64,000 nucleotides of DNA from Bacillus thuringiensis (GTDB taxonomy: Bacteria; Bacillota; Bacilli; Bacillales; Bacillaceae_G): positions 975,938 through 1,039,937 of the forward strand of contig NZ_JACYOF010000001.1 of assembly GCF_014932895.1 (NCBI RefSeq), in the 5' to 3' direction. Positions 1 through 7,766 of the stretch are shown in pieces (position 1 is the first letter of the stretch; each line of letters begins with the position of its first letter). Position numbers and translations under genes: made by a program. Under the pieces are notes generated by a model, which saw only the letters and a list, made by a program, of their open reading frames with translations, was not told the origin of the DNA and made no database searches.

Positions 1-1
1 T

Positions 2-682
2 ATGTTTGCGCTTATTCGTTACCATTTTCTCGACTACACAAAATCGTATAAGTACGTCCCTCCTATTGCGATGTACTTTGTAAGCTTACTTTTTGTATAT
101 ACATATAAACCGACTCCTATTGTACCAACATATTTAGAAACAGCACTCGCCCTTTATTTATTATCTGCCTGGATTACGGTCACCATTTTTCATACTGAAG
201 ACCCTGTACAAGAACAAATCACTATTTCACATACAAATAATATTTCTGCATTATACGTTGGTAAATATATTACGGCTCTTCTTATTGGTACTGTTTTATC
301 TTTTATATCCGTAATCTATCCAATTCTTTTGCAAATGTTCAGCGAAAAAATGACAGCCTCTTTATTTCTAGTCGGATTTCTCGCTCATATATCTTTATCT
401 ATACTAGGAGTTTCAATCGCAACATTATTTACAAGAAATATTATTCAAAAAACAAGCACTGCTTGGCTTAGCCTTACATTTATATTACTTATAACAATCG
501 CTTCAGTCCGATTAAAAAAAGAGTTACTATGGTTTTTTCCACCTATCGAAAGCTTTCTAATGCTTGGGCAATACAAATATAATATACTTACTCACACTTT
601 ATGGCTTACAGCTTGGGCTATCGTATATTCATTTTTATTACTCACTTTATTTCTTTTTCTTGTTCGTAGAAAACGTTTTTGA
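2..682 (+). CDS. ABC-2-like transporter permease subunit
   Basis: A 226-residue, strongly hydrophobic protein with about six predicted membrane spans (around residues 15-35, 45-62, 85-110, 118-142, 152-168 and 195-222) and a basic C-terminal tail (RRKRF). The topology and length fit a small permease subunit of an ABC-2 type exporter. No ATP-binding partner is visible because the window starts one base before the ATG, so the partner and any operon promoter would lie upstream. The next gene, an amino-acid racemase, starts 24 bases downstream and may be co-transcribed. Substrate unknown. The family call rests on topology and general resemblance only. Confidence 0.6.
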   Translation: MFALIRYHFLDYTKSYKYVPPIAMYFVSLLFVYTYKPTPIVPTYLETALALYLLSAWITVTIFHTEDPVQEQITISHTNNISALYVGKYITALLIGTVLSFISVIYPILLQMFSEKMTASLFLVGFLAHISLSILGVSIATLFTRNIIQKTSTAWLSLTFILLITIASVRLKKELLWFFPPIESFLMLGQYKYNILTHTLWLTAWAIVYSFLLLTLFLFLVRRKRF

Positions 683-706
683 CTACATATTAAAGGAGAC
701 GAAACA

Positions 707-1381
707 ATGATCGGAATACTAGCAGGAATGGGGCCAAAGTCAACTGGACCATTCGTCGATACAGTTGTAGCAAAATGCCAAACAATATACGGAGCAAAGC
801 ATGATATGGACTTCCCTCATATGATGATTTATTCATGCCCAACACCATTTTACATGGATCGTCCTATTGATCATGCGGAGATGAAAAAAGCGATTATAGA
901 AGGGGCACAAAAACTTGAAAGCACTGGCGTAGACTTTATCGCTATGCCTTGCAATACGGCGCACCTTTATTTTGAAGAATTACAGTATTCTATTTCTATT
1001 CCGATTTTGAATATAGTCGATGAGACGTTAAAAGCAATTCCTGAAAATACAAAAAGAATCGCTCTTCTCGCAACAGAAGCAACTGTTCAAGCGGGTATTT
1101 ACCAAGATGGGATTGCAAAACATAGTATAGAGTACATTCATAATGAAAAATGGCAGGAAATGATTAATCAAATTATTACTTGTATTAAAGGCGGGGAAGT
1201 TGAAGAAGCTAAAGAATTATGGAGTACGCTCGTTTTACAGTTAAAAGATGAAGCAGATACCGCTATTATCGCATGTACTGATTTGAATGTGGTGGCGGAT
1301 GAGGACTTTGTCGACTCCTCTCAATGTCTTGCTGAGGCGGTTGTTAGGATGTATTTATCAAATACAAAGAGATCTTCTTAA
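707..1381 (+). CDS. Aspartate/glutamate racemase family protein
   Basis: A 224-residue cytosolic enzyme of the Asp/Glu racemase superfamily, which interconverts L- and D-amino acids by a two-cysteine, cofactor-independent mechanism. The N-terminal ILAGMGPKSTGPF matches the family's opening loop. The first catalytic cysteine lies in MPCNTAH (about residue 82) and the second in IACTDL (about residue 185). The start has a good AAAGGAGA ribosome binding site 7 bases upstream. It resembles RacX/YgeA-type broad-specificity racemases more than MurI, so D-amino acids for wall remodelling or signalling are a plausible product. The substrate cannot be read from sequence. Confidence 0.85.
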   Translation: MIGILAGMGPKSTGPFVDTVVAKCQTIYGAKHDMDFPHMMIYSCPTPFYMDRPIDHAEMKKAIIEGAQKLESTGVDFIAMPCNTAHLYFEELQYSISIPILNIVDETLKAIPENTKRIALLATEATVQAGIYQDGIAKHSIEYIHNEKWQEMINQIITCIKGGEVEEAKELWSTLVLQLKDEADTAIIACTDLNVVADEDFVDSSQCLAEAVVRMYLSNTKRSS

Positions 1382-1406
1382 GCATAGAAAACATCCCTTT
1401 TGAAAT

Positions 1407-1431
1407 GTGTTTTTATGTTTCATAAAAACAC
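1407..1431. terminator. Perfect hairpin after the racemase gene
   Basis: An 11-bp perfect stem (GTGTTTTTATG / CATAAAAACAC) with a TTT loop, 25 bases after the racemase stop. It is followed by A-rich rather than T-rich sequence on the plus strand, so termination there is only moderately supported. It could equally protect the mRNA 3' end. Confidence 0.4.
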
Positions 1432-1538
1432 AAAAAACTTTTAACTCTTTTCACAATTCTTTCAAAGTAATCACACTTAATCTCGCTATATTAAATAAGT
1501 AGTTTATTCATATAGGGAAGGTTAGGGGAACAGAAAGT

Positions 1539-2840
1539 ATGAAAGGAAATCGTTCGCTTCATTACATTTTTTGGCGTTGGCATTTTTATGCTGGGCTTTT
1601 TATTACGCCGCTTCTTATTACTTTGTCACTGAGCGGAATTGGGTATTTATTTCGGGAAGAAGTTGAAGATTTCATCTATAAAGATTTATATTTTGGGAAG
1701 AGCTCCCAAACAGAATCTATTCCGATGTCTGATTCTATTTCATTAACAGAGAAAAAATATCCACATTATAGTGTGACGAAAATTAGTGAGTTTAATGGGG
1801 ATTACAATACGAGACTTACAATTGCAAATGAATATACTGGACAACAAAAATATGTGTATTTAGATGGCAATAATCAAATTGTTGGGGATCAAAATGCAAG
1901 TGAAACGTTTGCCAATATAATGCGGGAATTACATAGTTCCCTTTTAGTTGGTGGTACTGTCGTCAACTACACTGTAGAACTCGCGGCGTGCTGGACAATC
2001 TTTTTAATTGTGACTGGGTTGTATATGAGTATGCGCCAATTCAAAAACACACCGTCATCCAATAAGCGAGAAAGAGCAAAACGACGTCATTCTATTATCG
2101 GTATTATATTTACAATTCCTCTCGTTCTGCTAGTCGCAACTGGATTACCGTGGTCAGGGTTTATGGGTAACCAAATTTATAAAATCGCAACATCGAATGA
2201 ATCGCTCGGATATCCAAAATTGTATGTGGCACCGCCTGAATCAAAGGTAAAAGAATTGCCGTGGGCAACAAGAAAGGAAGCTCCTCCTGAATCTCATTCA
2301 AATGAGCCAAAAGCCATTTCAGTTGATGAGTTACAAAAAGGAATTGAAATCAAGAAGCCCTATGTTATCTCACTACCGGCTGAGCCAAAAGGTGTATTCA
2401 CTATTTCTAAATCGAGCGGTTCTGGTATTACGGGTATGCATGTGGCACCGTATGAAGAAATAACCTCTTACTTTGATCAATATAGCGGAGAACTTATTTC
2501 AAAAACGGACTATCTTGATTATGGATTATTTGCAAAATGGTTCACTTACGGTATTCCGCTTCATGAAGGGCATTTATTTGGATGGCCCAATAAAATATTA
2601 TGCTTACTAACGACATTATCTTTATTACTTCTTATTTATTACGGAGTAAAAATGTGGTTAACAAGAAAGCCGAAAGGAAAATTAGCCGCACCTCCAAAAC
2701 AAACGGATAAGAAAAGCATATTCATTTTCTTTATCATGATGGTTATACTAGGCGCTGTCATGCCTTTATTCGGACTATCTGTTTTAGTTATTTTCGCAAT
2801 TGAACTTCTCTTATACGTATTTTCAAAAATACGATCATAA
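1539..2840 (+). CDS. PepSY-associated TM (PiuB-like) membrane protein
   Basis: A 433-residue integral membrane protein. The N-terminal WRWHFYAGLFITPLL is the hallmark of the PepSY-associated TM family (PiuB/YcnL-like). Membrane spans are visible near residues 17-38, 140-165, 185-207, 350-372 and 395-425, separated by two extracytoplasmic segments that correspond to PepSY-type domains. The conserved RELHSSLLVG and HEGHLFG segments each place a histidine near the membrane, as in flavin- or haem-reducing members. Such proteins are often linked to iron or siderophore reduction, but no Fur box was found upstream. The gene stands alone and ends in a strong hairpin. Confidence 0.8.
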   Translation: MKGNRSLHYIFWRWHFYAGLFITPLLITLSLSGIGYLFREEVEDFIYKDLYFGKSSQTESIPMSDSISLTEKKYPHYSVTKISEFNGDYNTRLTIANEYTGQQKYVYLDGNNQIVGDQNASETFANIMRELHSSLLVGGTVVNYTVELAACWTIFLIVTGLYMSMRQFKNTPSSNKRERAKRRHSIIGIIFTIPLVLLVATGLPWSGFMGNQIYKIATSNESLGYPKLYVAPPESKVKELPWATRKEAPPESHSNEPKAISVDELQKGIEIKKPYVISLPAEPKGVFTISKSSGSGITGMHVAPYEEITSYFDQYSGELISKTDYLDYGLFAKWFTYGIPLHEGHLFGWPNKILCLLTTLSLLLLIYYGVKMWLTRKPKGKLAAPPKQTDKKSIFIFFIMMVILGAVMPLFGLSVLVIFAIELLLYVFSKIRS

Positions 2841-2841
2841 T

Positions 2842-2877
2842 AAAAAGCATTTGTACTCCCGCGTACAAATGCTTTTT
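2842..2877. terminator. Strong bidirectional terminator
   Basis: A 15-bp perfect stem, AAAAAGCATTTGTAC pairing with GTACAAATGCTTTTT, around a TCCCGC loop. A-run and T-run at either side let it end transcription of the PepSY gene on the plus strand and of the TerC/YtaF operon on the minus strand. Confidence 0.85.
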
Positions 2878-2911
2878 ACTTCTCTCTAAATCGCTTATCT
2901 ATTATCTATCT

Positions 2912-3483
2912 TCAATGGCATTTTCTTTTTATCTTTCTAGCCAATAACACACTTCCCACCATTAAAATTACAGTCCCCCAATGTAAATAATAACAGGGAA
3001 ACGATCAACAAATTTAATAAATAAACTGCCCCCTAAAATTATAATAGGAATACTAATTACTAATCCCAAAAACAATAATAGAAAGTTACCATGCGAAGCA
3101 CCTGCTACTACTAATACATTATCAAGACTTATTAAAATATCTGCAATGATAATAGCTCGAATTGCTGCCCATAAACTATTTTGGAGAGTAGCATTTTTTC
3201 CTTCTGGATTTTCTGTTAATGCTACAAGTTTAAAAGCAATCCAAAGTACTAGTATCCCTCCGATTAACAAAAGACCCGGAATTTTTAATAACCAAACAGC
3301 AACTAAAGTAGCAAGTGTACGAATAATAATCGCCCCAACTGTTCCCAAAAAAATTGCTTTTTTCTGTTGTTTTTTTGGCAAATTTCTTGCAATCAAACCG
3401 ATTACAATAGCATTATCACCAGCAATTACTAAATCAATGATGATAATTGATAGTAAACCTGAAAAAAACTCCAATGTATTCAT
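2912..3483 (-). pseudogene. TerC-family membrane protein, frameshifted near the C-terminus
   Basis: TerC family (YjbE-like) integral membrane protein, implicated in metal export. The family's acidic membrane motifs are present (DLVIAGDNAIVIG and ILISLDNVLVVAG). The uninterrupted frame ends at 2968 right after FPVIIYIGG, where relatives continue into a last membrane helix. Reading on with one extra G in the five-base G run (2975-2979, C on the plus strand) gives TVILMVGSVLLARKIKRKCH and a stop at 2912, which is exactly the missing helix with a basic end. A one-base deletion in the homopolymer is therefore likely, whether real or a sequencing error. The start is ATG at 3483, preceded by an in-frame GTG. 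It lies just downstream of the YtaF-like gene. Confidence 0.75.
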
Positions 3484-3484
3484 C

Positions 3485-3509
3485 ACAATTTGTACTTAAA
3501 ACAAATTGT
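3485..3509. repeat. Inverted repeat across the ytaF-like stop and terC start
   Basis: Perfect 9-bp arms (ACAATTTGT / ACAAATTGT) separated by 7 bases. On the minus-strand mRNA this would fold over the stop codon of the upstream gene and the start of the TerC gene, a possible translational coupling device because no clear ribosome binding site precedes TerC. Confidence 0.4.
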
Positions 3510-4140
3510 GTACAGCGATTAATAATAATATAACTCCACTTAAAGCTGTGCTAAATTGTCCTAATGTCCAAGATCCAATTTTTACATTTGCAACCTTTTT
3601 TCCTAATTTAACTCCTAACCAAACAGTTAAAAAACTGAATATGGCTGCTGATAATGAAATAGCAAATGGAGATAATTTTAATAACCCTGCACCCAGTCCA
3701 TTCGTTAGGGCATTCATCGATATAGCAATACCAAGAACAATAGCTTCAAAAAAACTAATATTTCCTGATTTATCAAGGTCAGCTTTTTCAGGAGATTTTA
3801 AATATCCAGTAATAACATTCGAAACTGATTCATCTTCATCAAGTACTTCTTGATGAACTTTCTTTTTTCTTGGAATTGTCATTAAAATAATTCGTAAACC
3901 AATTACAAACAAAAACAATGTACCAATAACGTCAGATAATGTACCAGGAAAAACTTTTGAAATATATTGTCCAAACAAAATACCCATTTCACTAAAAATA
4001 AAAGCAATAATCGCAATTATAAAGTTAGCTAAAAAACCTATACGAATATTACGAATACCATAAGATATCCCTACTCCAAAATTATCTATACTAGAGGATA
4101 ATGAAAGTAATAAAATGGTAATTAAAGCTGTTATAGTCAT
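3496..4140 (-). CDS. ytaF: YtaF/MntP-like sporulation membrane protein
   Basis: A 214-residue membrane protein of the MntP/YtaF superfamily (putative manganese or other cation efflux). It shows two repeated halves: LSLSSSIDNFGVGISYG near the N-terminus and LGIAISMNALTNGLGAGL near residue 150. Between them is an EF-hand-like acidic loop, DLDKSGNISFFEA, also typical of YtaF. The start is ATG at 4140, 10 bases after an AAAGGGAG site. The longer frame back to 4245 has no ribosome binding site and an un-family-like leader. It is followed by a TerC gene, so the pair may form a metal-export unit. The symbol is by family resemblance; position differs from B. subtilis. Confidence 0.75.
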   Translation of the reverse strand: MTITALITILLLSLSSSIDNFGVGISYGIRNIRIGFLANFIIAIIAFIFSEMGILFGQYISKVFPGTLSDVIGTLFLFVIGLRIILMTIPRKKKVHQEVLDEDESVSNVITGYLKSPEKADLDKSGNISFFEAIVLGIAISMNALTNGLGAGLLKLSPFAISLSAAIFSFLTVWLGVKLGKKVANVKIGSWTLGQFSTALSGVILLLIAVHNLF

Positions 4141-4414
4141 AATTGTCATACTCCCTTTTATAAGAAACAGTAAGTTATTTTCTGGGTTATTGTATGAGAG
4201 GTCAAAAATAATGTTCCTACTAAAGATAGACATTCTTATGAGCATCTTTTCTTTTTTAAAATGGTTCTCCAGTCTGAGAAAGGCACCTTAGGCTGTCTTT
4301 TCTTTATTTCTGCAAGAACCTGTTCGTATATTGTTTAAAGGCATAAAATAATGTGAATCCGCTAAAAGCATGTGTGCCCCCTTGTTTCCCCTCTTATCTA
4401 AGTGAGGAACGATT

Positions 4415-4525
4415 ATGGGCTTTGGTGGTAGTTGTGGTTTTTCTGAAGGTTTCGCTGGAGGTTTTGCTTTACTCGTTGTCCTCTTAATATTGTTAATCAT
4501 AGTCGGAGCTGCTTGCTTCTGCTAA
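4415..4525 (+). CDS. YjcZ-family sporulation peptide (36 aa)
   Basis: A 36-residue peptide beginning MGFGGSCGFSEGFAGGFAL and ending in one membrane helix and GAACFC. The Gly/Phe-rich start and single hydrophobic helix are diagnostic of the YjcZ family of small Bacillus spore proteins. The ribosome binding site AGTGAGG lies 7 bases before the ATG. It is followed by a hairpin terminator. The gene sits opposite the leader of the minus-strand YtaF/TerC operon. Confidence 0.85.
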   Translation: MGFGGSCGFSEGFAGGFALLVVLLILLIIVGAACFC

Positions 4526-4536
4526 AAACCAATCAA

Positions 4537-4563
4537 AAAAGGCACTCATAAGAGTGCCTTTAA
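4537..4563. terminator. Terminator shared by yjcZ-type gene and ytpB
   Basis: AAAGGCACTC / GAGTGCCTTT stem with a short loop. The A-run on its left (T-run on the minus strand) makes it a good terminator for the minus-strand ytpB gene, and it also closes the plus-strand peptide gene. Confidence 0.75.
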
Positions 4564-4584
4564 CTAAATTAGTGGTTTTCTTCA

Positions 4585-5661
4585 TCACTGCGCCATTTTC
4601 TTTCGGTACATCTTCCCGTTCCAGTAGAAGAATCGTGAAGTGAGTCCCCCGTATTTTACAATGCGCCGTGCCATTTTTTGCATATTCTTTTGTGCTGATA
4701 CTTTTTGATCTGATAAATAAATGCCAAGCAATCCTCGGCTTATGAGACGATGAAACTTCGCATGAGGTAAATCACCGATGCTCTTCTCTGCTTCTTCTAC
4801 AAAATGTTTCATACGATCTAATATCGCTTGCTCGTTTTCATAATAACTACAGAAATTCAAATCCCCGCCCATCCGGTCTTCTTCTTGATCAATGAAATAA
4901 TCAAGTAAAATGTGAAGTCCTTGTACGTAAGGAAAATATCCTTGTCTAATTTTCGCAATATCTTCATCATGTAGTTCATCATGAAATGCGTATGCTACAA
5001 GACAGAAAATTCCAAGTGTAGAACCTGCACATGCTGAAAACTCAAACCAACTCATCGGTGGTAAATTTTCTTTATGCGCTTCAAACCATGTTTGTAAACG
5101 TGGTTCTCTTTCTTCTAACTTCACGTGTTTATGAATTTGCAAATCACAATAATAACAAGCAAGTTCACGAAGAACAGGAGCAATTTTATCATAGTGCTTC
5201 GTTTTCTTTAAAACATCTTGGCATGTTTCAACAAGTTCATCTAAATAACCACCATCATCTTGATCATCACGATAGCGATAATAATTACCGCCCCCTTCTA
5301 CTTCAGGTGATAAGGCCATTAACATGGATTCATGCAGCGCGGCAAAATCATTCGGATCAAGTGATGTACTGCGATCACATAGATTATCTAAATAGTCGCT
5401 GATCGTTTGATACGCTACGATAAAACGAATACATTCCTCTCGGTGTTCATTTGCTAGCAGCGCTAAAATACCACCGCCCTCGCAATGAAACGTTTTATGC
5501 TCAATACTTGCAATTGCCTGACTATGAAGCTCATCATTCGGAATATGGTAGGCACGCTCTTTCCACATCGCTAGCTCATGGTGTACAACCGGAAACACAT
5601 CACGGTATACTTTCGCCATGAGCGTTATGGGATTACTCGGTACGTTCACTTCTTCCTTCAT
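4585..5661 (-). CDS. ytpB: Tetraprenyl-beta-curcumene synthase (YtpB, DUF2600)
   Basis: About 355 residues, the YtpB family: unusual terpene cyclases that convert heptaprenyl diphosphate to C35 tetraprenyl-beta-curcumene, a sesquarterpene precursor in Bacillus. The aspartate-rich segment SDYLDNLCDR (about residues 87-96) and the second acidic patch DQEEDRMGGDLNF (about residues 260-272) are the likely metal-diphosphate sites. It lies 28 bases after ytpA, the same ytpA-ytpB order as in B. subtilis. The ATG at 5661 abuts its GAGGAG site with no spacing, so the in-frame GTG at 5649 (giving NVPSNPITLMAKVY) may be the real start. Confidence 0.9.
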   Translation of the reverse strand: MKEEVNVPSNPITLMAKVYRDVFPVVHHELAMWKERAYHIPNDELHSQAIASIEHKTFHCEGGGILALLANEHREECIRFIVAYQTISDYLDNLCDRSTSLDPNDFAALHESMLMALSPEVEGGGNYYRYRDDQDDGGYLDELVETCQDVLKKTKHYDKIAPVLRELACYYCDLQIHKHVKLEEREPRLQTWFEAHKENLPPMSWFEFSACAGSTLGIFCLVAYAFHDELHDEDIAKIRQGYFPYVQGLHILLDYFIDQEEDRMGGDLNFCSYYENEQAILDRMKHFVEEAEKSIGDLPHAKFHRLISRGLLGIYLSDQKVSAQKNMQKMARRIVKYGGLTSRFFYWNGKMYRKKMAQ

Positions 5662-5689
5662 CTCCTCTATTCAATGTATAAATAATGAT

Positions 5690-6493
5690 TTATTTGTTTG
5701 TTTTTACTATATTATTGACATGCATTTCAGTAAATGACTGAATATAATTCAAAATTTCATCACGTTCATACTCATTTAATAACTCATGATAACAATTCGG
5801 CCATTCTTTAAAAGCCTTATCACTTATTTTAACATTATCAAACCATGTACGGACACATGTTTTATCTACAAGTTTATCCTCACACGCTTGCATTAGCAAG
5901 AGTGGAACGTCTGGAAAATCCCCTATTTTTTTATGAGCAATTTCAATAGACTTAATCAATTCACTATACCAACGTACTGATACTTTGCGCAAGAACAAGG
6001 AATCATTCTCCATCGCGTCTCTTACTTCATGATTACGTGTTGACATTTCTACCGTAAGATTCGTTGCAAATTGCAATTTTGGAGCAACAACATTTAATAT
6101 TTTTGAAGCAGCTCGAAGCGGCGCAGAAGGTTCAGCCAATACACCTAAACATGGCGAACTTAAAACAATACCATCTACATCCTCTCTCTTCGTTTCTTGC
6201 ATCATACGAATGACGATAAGACCGCCCATACTATGACCAAATAAAAAAATAGGTAATCTATATTTTCTTGCTTCTTTCACCCATAATTTAACTTCCTCTA
6301 TGTATTCATCAAATGAATCAATATGTCCTCTATTTCTTGAAGTCGTTCCATGTGACGGAAGGTCTCCCATCACGACGTGGTAGCCGATATGATTCCATAT
6401 TTCCGCAACGGCTTCGTAACGTCCGTGATATTCCATTGCGCCGTGCACGATAACGATTACAGCTTTCGCTTCCTCTGCTTCATAATTCCACAT
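5690..6493 (-). CDS. ytpA: Alpha/beta hydrolase, lysophospholipase YtpA
   Basis: An alpha/beta hydrolase of about 267 residues, like B. subtilis YtpA, a lysophospholipase linked to the lysophospholipid antibiotic bacilysocin. The nucleophile elbow GHSMGG, the early oxyanion segment IVIVHGAMEYHGRYE, the acid in ACEDKLVD and the late histidine in NCYHELLNE form a complete catalytic set. The frame is open back to 6535, but a GGAGGAGG site lies 5 bases before ATG 6493, and that start (MWNYEAEEAKAVIVIVHG) aligns with the known family N-terminus. First gene of a two-gene unit with ytpB. Confidence 0.9.
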   Translation of the reverse strand: MWNYEAEEAKAVIVIVHGAMEYHGRYEAVAEIWNHIGYHVVMGDLPSHGTTSRNRGHIDSFDEYIEEVKLWVKEARKYRLPIFLFGHSMGGLIVIRMMQETKREDVDGIVLSSPCLGVLAEPSAPLRAASKILNVVAPKLQFATNLTVEMSTRNHEVRDAMENDSLFLRKVSVRWYSELIKSIEIAHKKIGDFPDVPLLLMQACEDKLVDKTCVRTWFDNVKISDKAFKEWPNCYHELLNEYERDEILNYIQSFTEMHVNNIVKTNK

Positions 6494-6567
6494 ACGGACC
6501 TCCTCCATTTCACTCTTTTTCATAATTTGATACACTTAAACTAGTCTCTAGGAAAGGAAGGCTTTAC

Positions 6568-7080
6568 ATGATATATCCTTACAAAGAAAAAAATCCGAAA
6601 ATTGCGAGTAGTGCTTTTATCGCTGACTACGTTACGATTACAGGCGATGTTTCCATTGGCGAGGAATCAAGTATTTGGTTTAATACAGTCATACGCGGTG
6701 ATGTATCACCAACAATCATTGGTAACCGAGTAAATGTACAAGATCAATGTACACTCCACCAAAGCCCTCAGTATCCTCTTATTTTAGAAGACGACGTTAC
6801 CGTGGGGCACCAAGTTATTTTACATAGCTGTCATATTCAAAAAGATGCTTTAATTGGGATGGGATCAATTATATTAGACGGTGCTGAAATCGGTGAAGGA
6901 GCTTTCATCGGTGCAGGAAGTCTCGTTTCACAAGGAAAGAAAATCCCTCCTAATACGTTAGCTTTCGGTCGCCCTGCTAAAGTCATTCGTGAATTAACAG
7001 AAGAAGACCGTAAAGACATGGAGCGCATACGCACACAATACGTTGAAAAAGGACAATATTATAAATCGTTACAAAAATGA
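6568..7080 (+). CDS. ytoA: Gamma-class carbonic anhydrase-like protein YtoA
   Basis: 170 residues built of left-handed beta-helix hexapeptide repeats (I-G-x-x-x-x pattern through residues 25-145), as in gamma carbonic anhydrase / PaaY / YrdA proteins. The metal-binding histidines sit in QCTLHQS, VGHQVILHSC and nearby. It is transcribed divergently from ytpA, the same arrangement as in B. subtilis. Enzyme activity is not certain because many members lack measurable carbonic anhydrase activity. A ribosome binding site (AAGGAAGG) and a good terminator frame the gene. Confidence 0.9.
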   Translation: MIYPYKEKNPKIASSAFIADYVTITGDVSIGEESSIWFNTVIRGDVSPTIIGNRVNVQDQCTLHQSPQYPLILEDDVTVGHQVILHSCHIQKDALIGMGSIILDGAEIGEGAFIGAGSLVSQGKKIPPNTLAFGRPAKVIRELTEEDRKDMERIRTQYVEKGQYYKSLQK

Positions 7081-7087
7081 TTTTACC

Positions 7088-7114
7088 GCTGCCATAACAT
7101 TGGCAGCTTTTTTT
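7088..7114 (+). terminator. Intrinsic terminator of ytoA
   Basis: GCTGCCA / TGGCAGC stem with a 6-base loop followed by seven Ts, 7 bases after the ytoA stop. Confidence 0.9.
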
Positions 7115-7223
7115 ATAAAAAAACTAACTTTTTCTTTACAAAACATTATTACTCCCTCAACAAAATCTTATTAAAATAAAGCTAATATCTCCATATATAT
7201 GTAGATGAGGGAGGAGAATTTTC

Positions 7224-7757
7224 ATGAAGGTCAGCGGATTATATAAAATAGAGTGTTACATTTTCAAAGGTATTAACCGCTACTTTGATCAAAAAACATT
7301 AAATATCTTTTTCAGCAACATTACCCATATCGGTGGTGCTACTTTCTCCATTGCACTCACACTTTTCTTTTTAATTTTCTCAAAAGGGGCTTTGCACCAA
7401 GCTACAATTGCAACTGCTATTTCTTTAGCAATTAGCCATATTCCTGTGCAAATATTAAAAATGTGGTACCCACGAAAACGCCCTTATTTAACAATTCAGG
7501 ATGCGAAATATCCAGTCCATCCATTACAAGACCACTCTTTCCCGTCTGGTCATACAACAGCTGTTTTCTCTGTCTTCATTCCATTTATTTGCTATAATCC
7601 AAGCTTACTCGTTTTTCTATTACCGTTAGCATTATGCGTCGGTATTTCTCGTATTTATTTAGGACTTCACTATCCGTCAGATGTATTCGTCGGTATGTGC
7701 CTCGGCACTTGCTCTGGCATCATCTCTTTTTATCAATTCATCCCACTTTTCACATAA
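7224..7757 (+). CDS. PAP2-family phosphatase
   Basis: 177-residue membrane phosphatase of the PAP2 superfamily. All three signature motifs are present: KMWYPRKRP, FPSGHTTAV and SRIYLGLHYPSDV. They contain the catalytic histidines and the arginine that bind phosphate at the outer membrane face. Likely substrates are undecaprenyl diphosphate, phosphatidic acid or a related lipid phosphate. It is followed after 9 bases by a glycosyltransferase, suggesting a joint role in glycolipid or wall polymer metabolism. The start has a strong GGGAGGAG site. Confidence 0.88.
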   Translation: MKVSGLYKIECYIFKGINRYFDQKTLNIFFSNITHIGGATFSIALTLFFLIFSKGALHQATIATAISLAISHIPVQILKMWYPRKRPYLTIQDAKYPVHPLQDHSFPSGHTTAVFSVFIPFICYNPSLLVFLLPLALCVGISRIYLGLHYPSDVFVGMCLGTCSGIISFYQFIPLFT

Positions 7758-7766
7758 AGGAGCGAT

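Noticed and set aside
4141-4400. Leader of the ytaF-like gene as a manganese riboswitch
   Set aside because: I could not match the conserved core segments of the yybP-ykoY motif by eye; left as a test rather than a feature.
4288-4500. Minus-strand 70-residue frame with Pro/Lys-rich sequence
   Set aside because: It is the complement of the YjcZ-type peptide gene, whose glycine-rich codons read as proline on the other strand.
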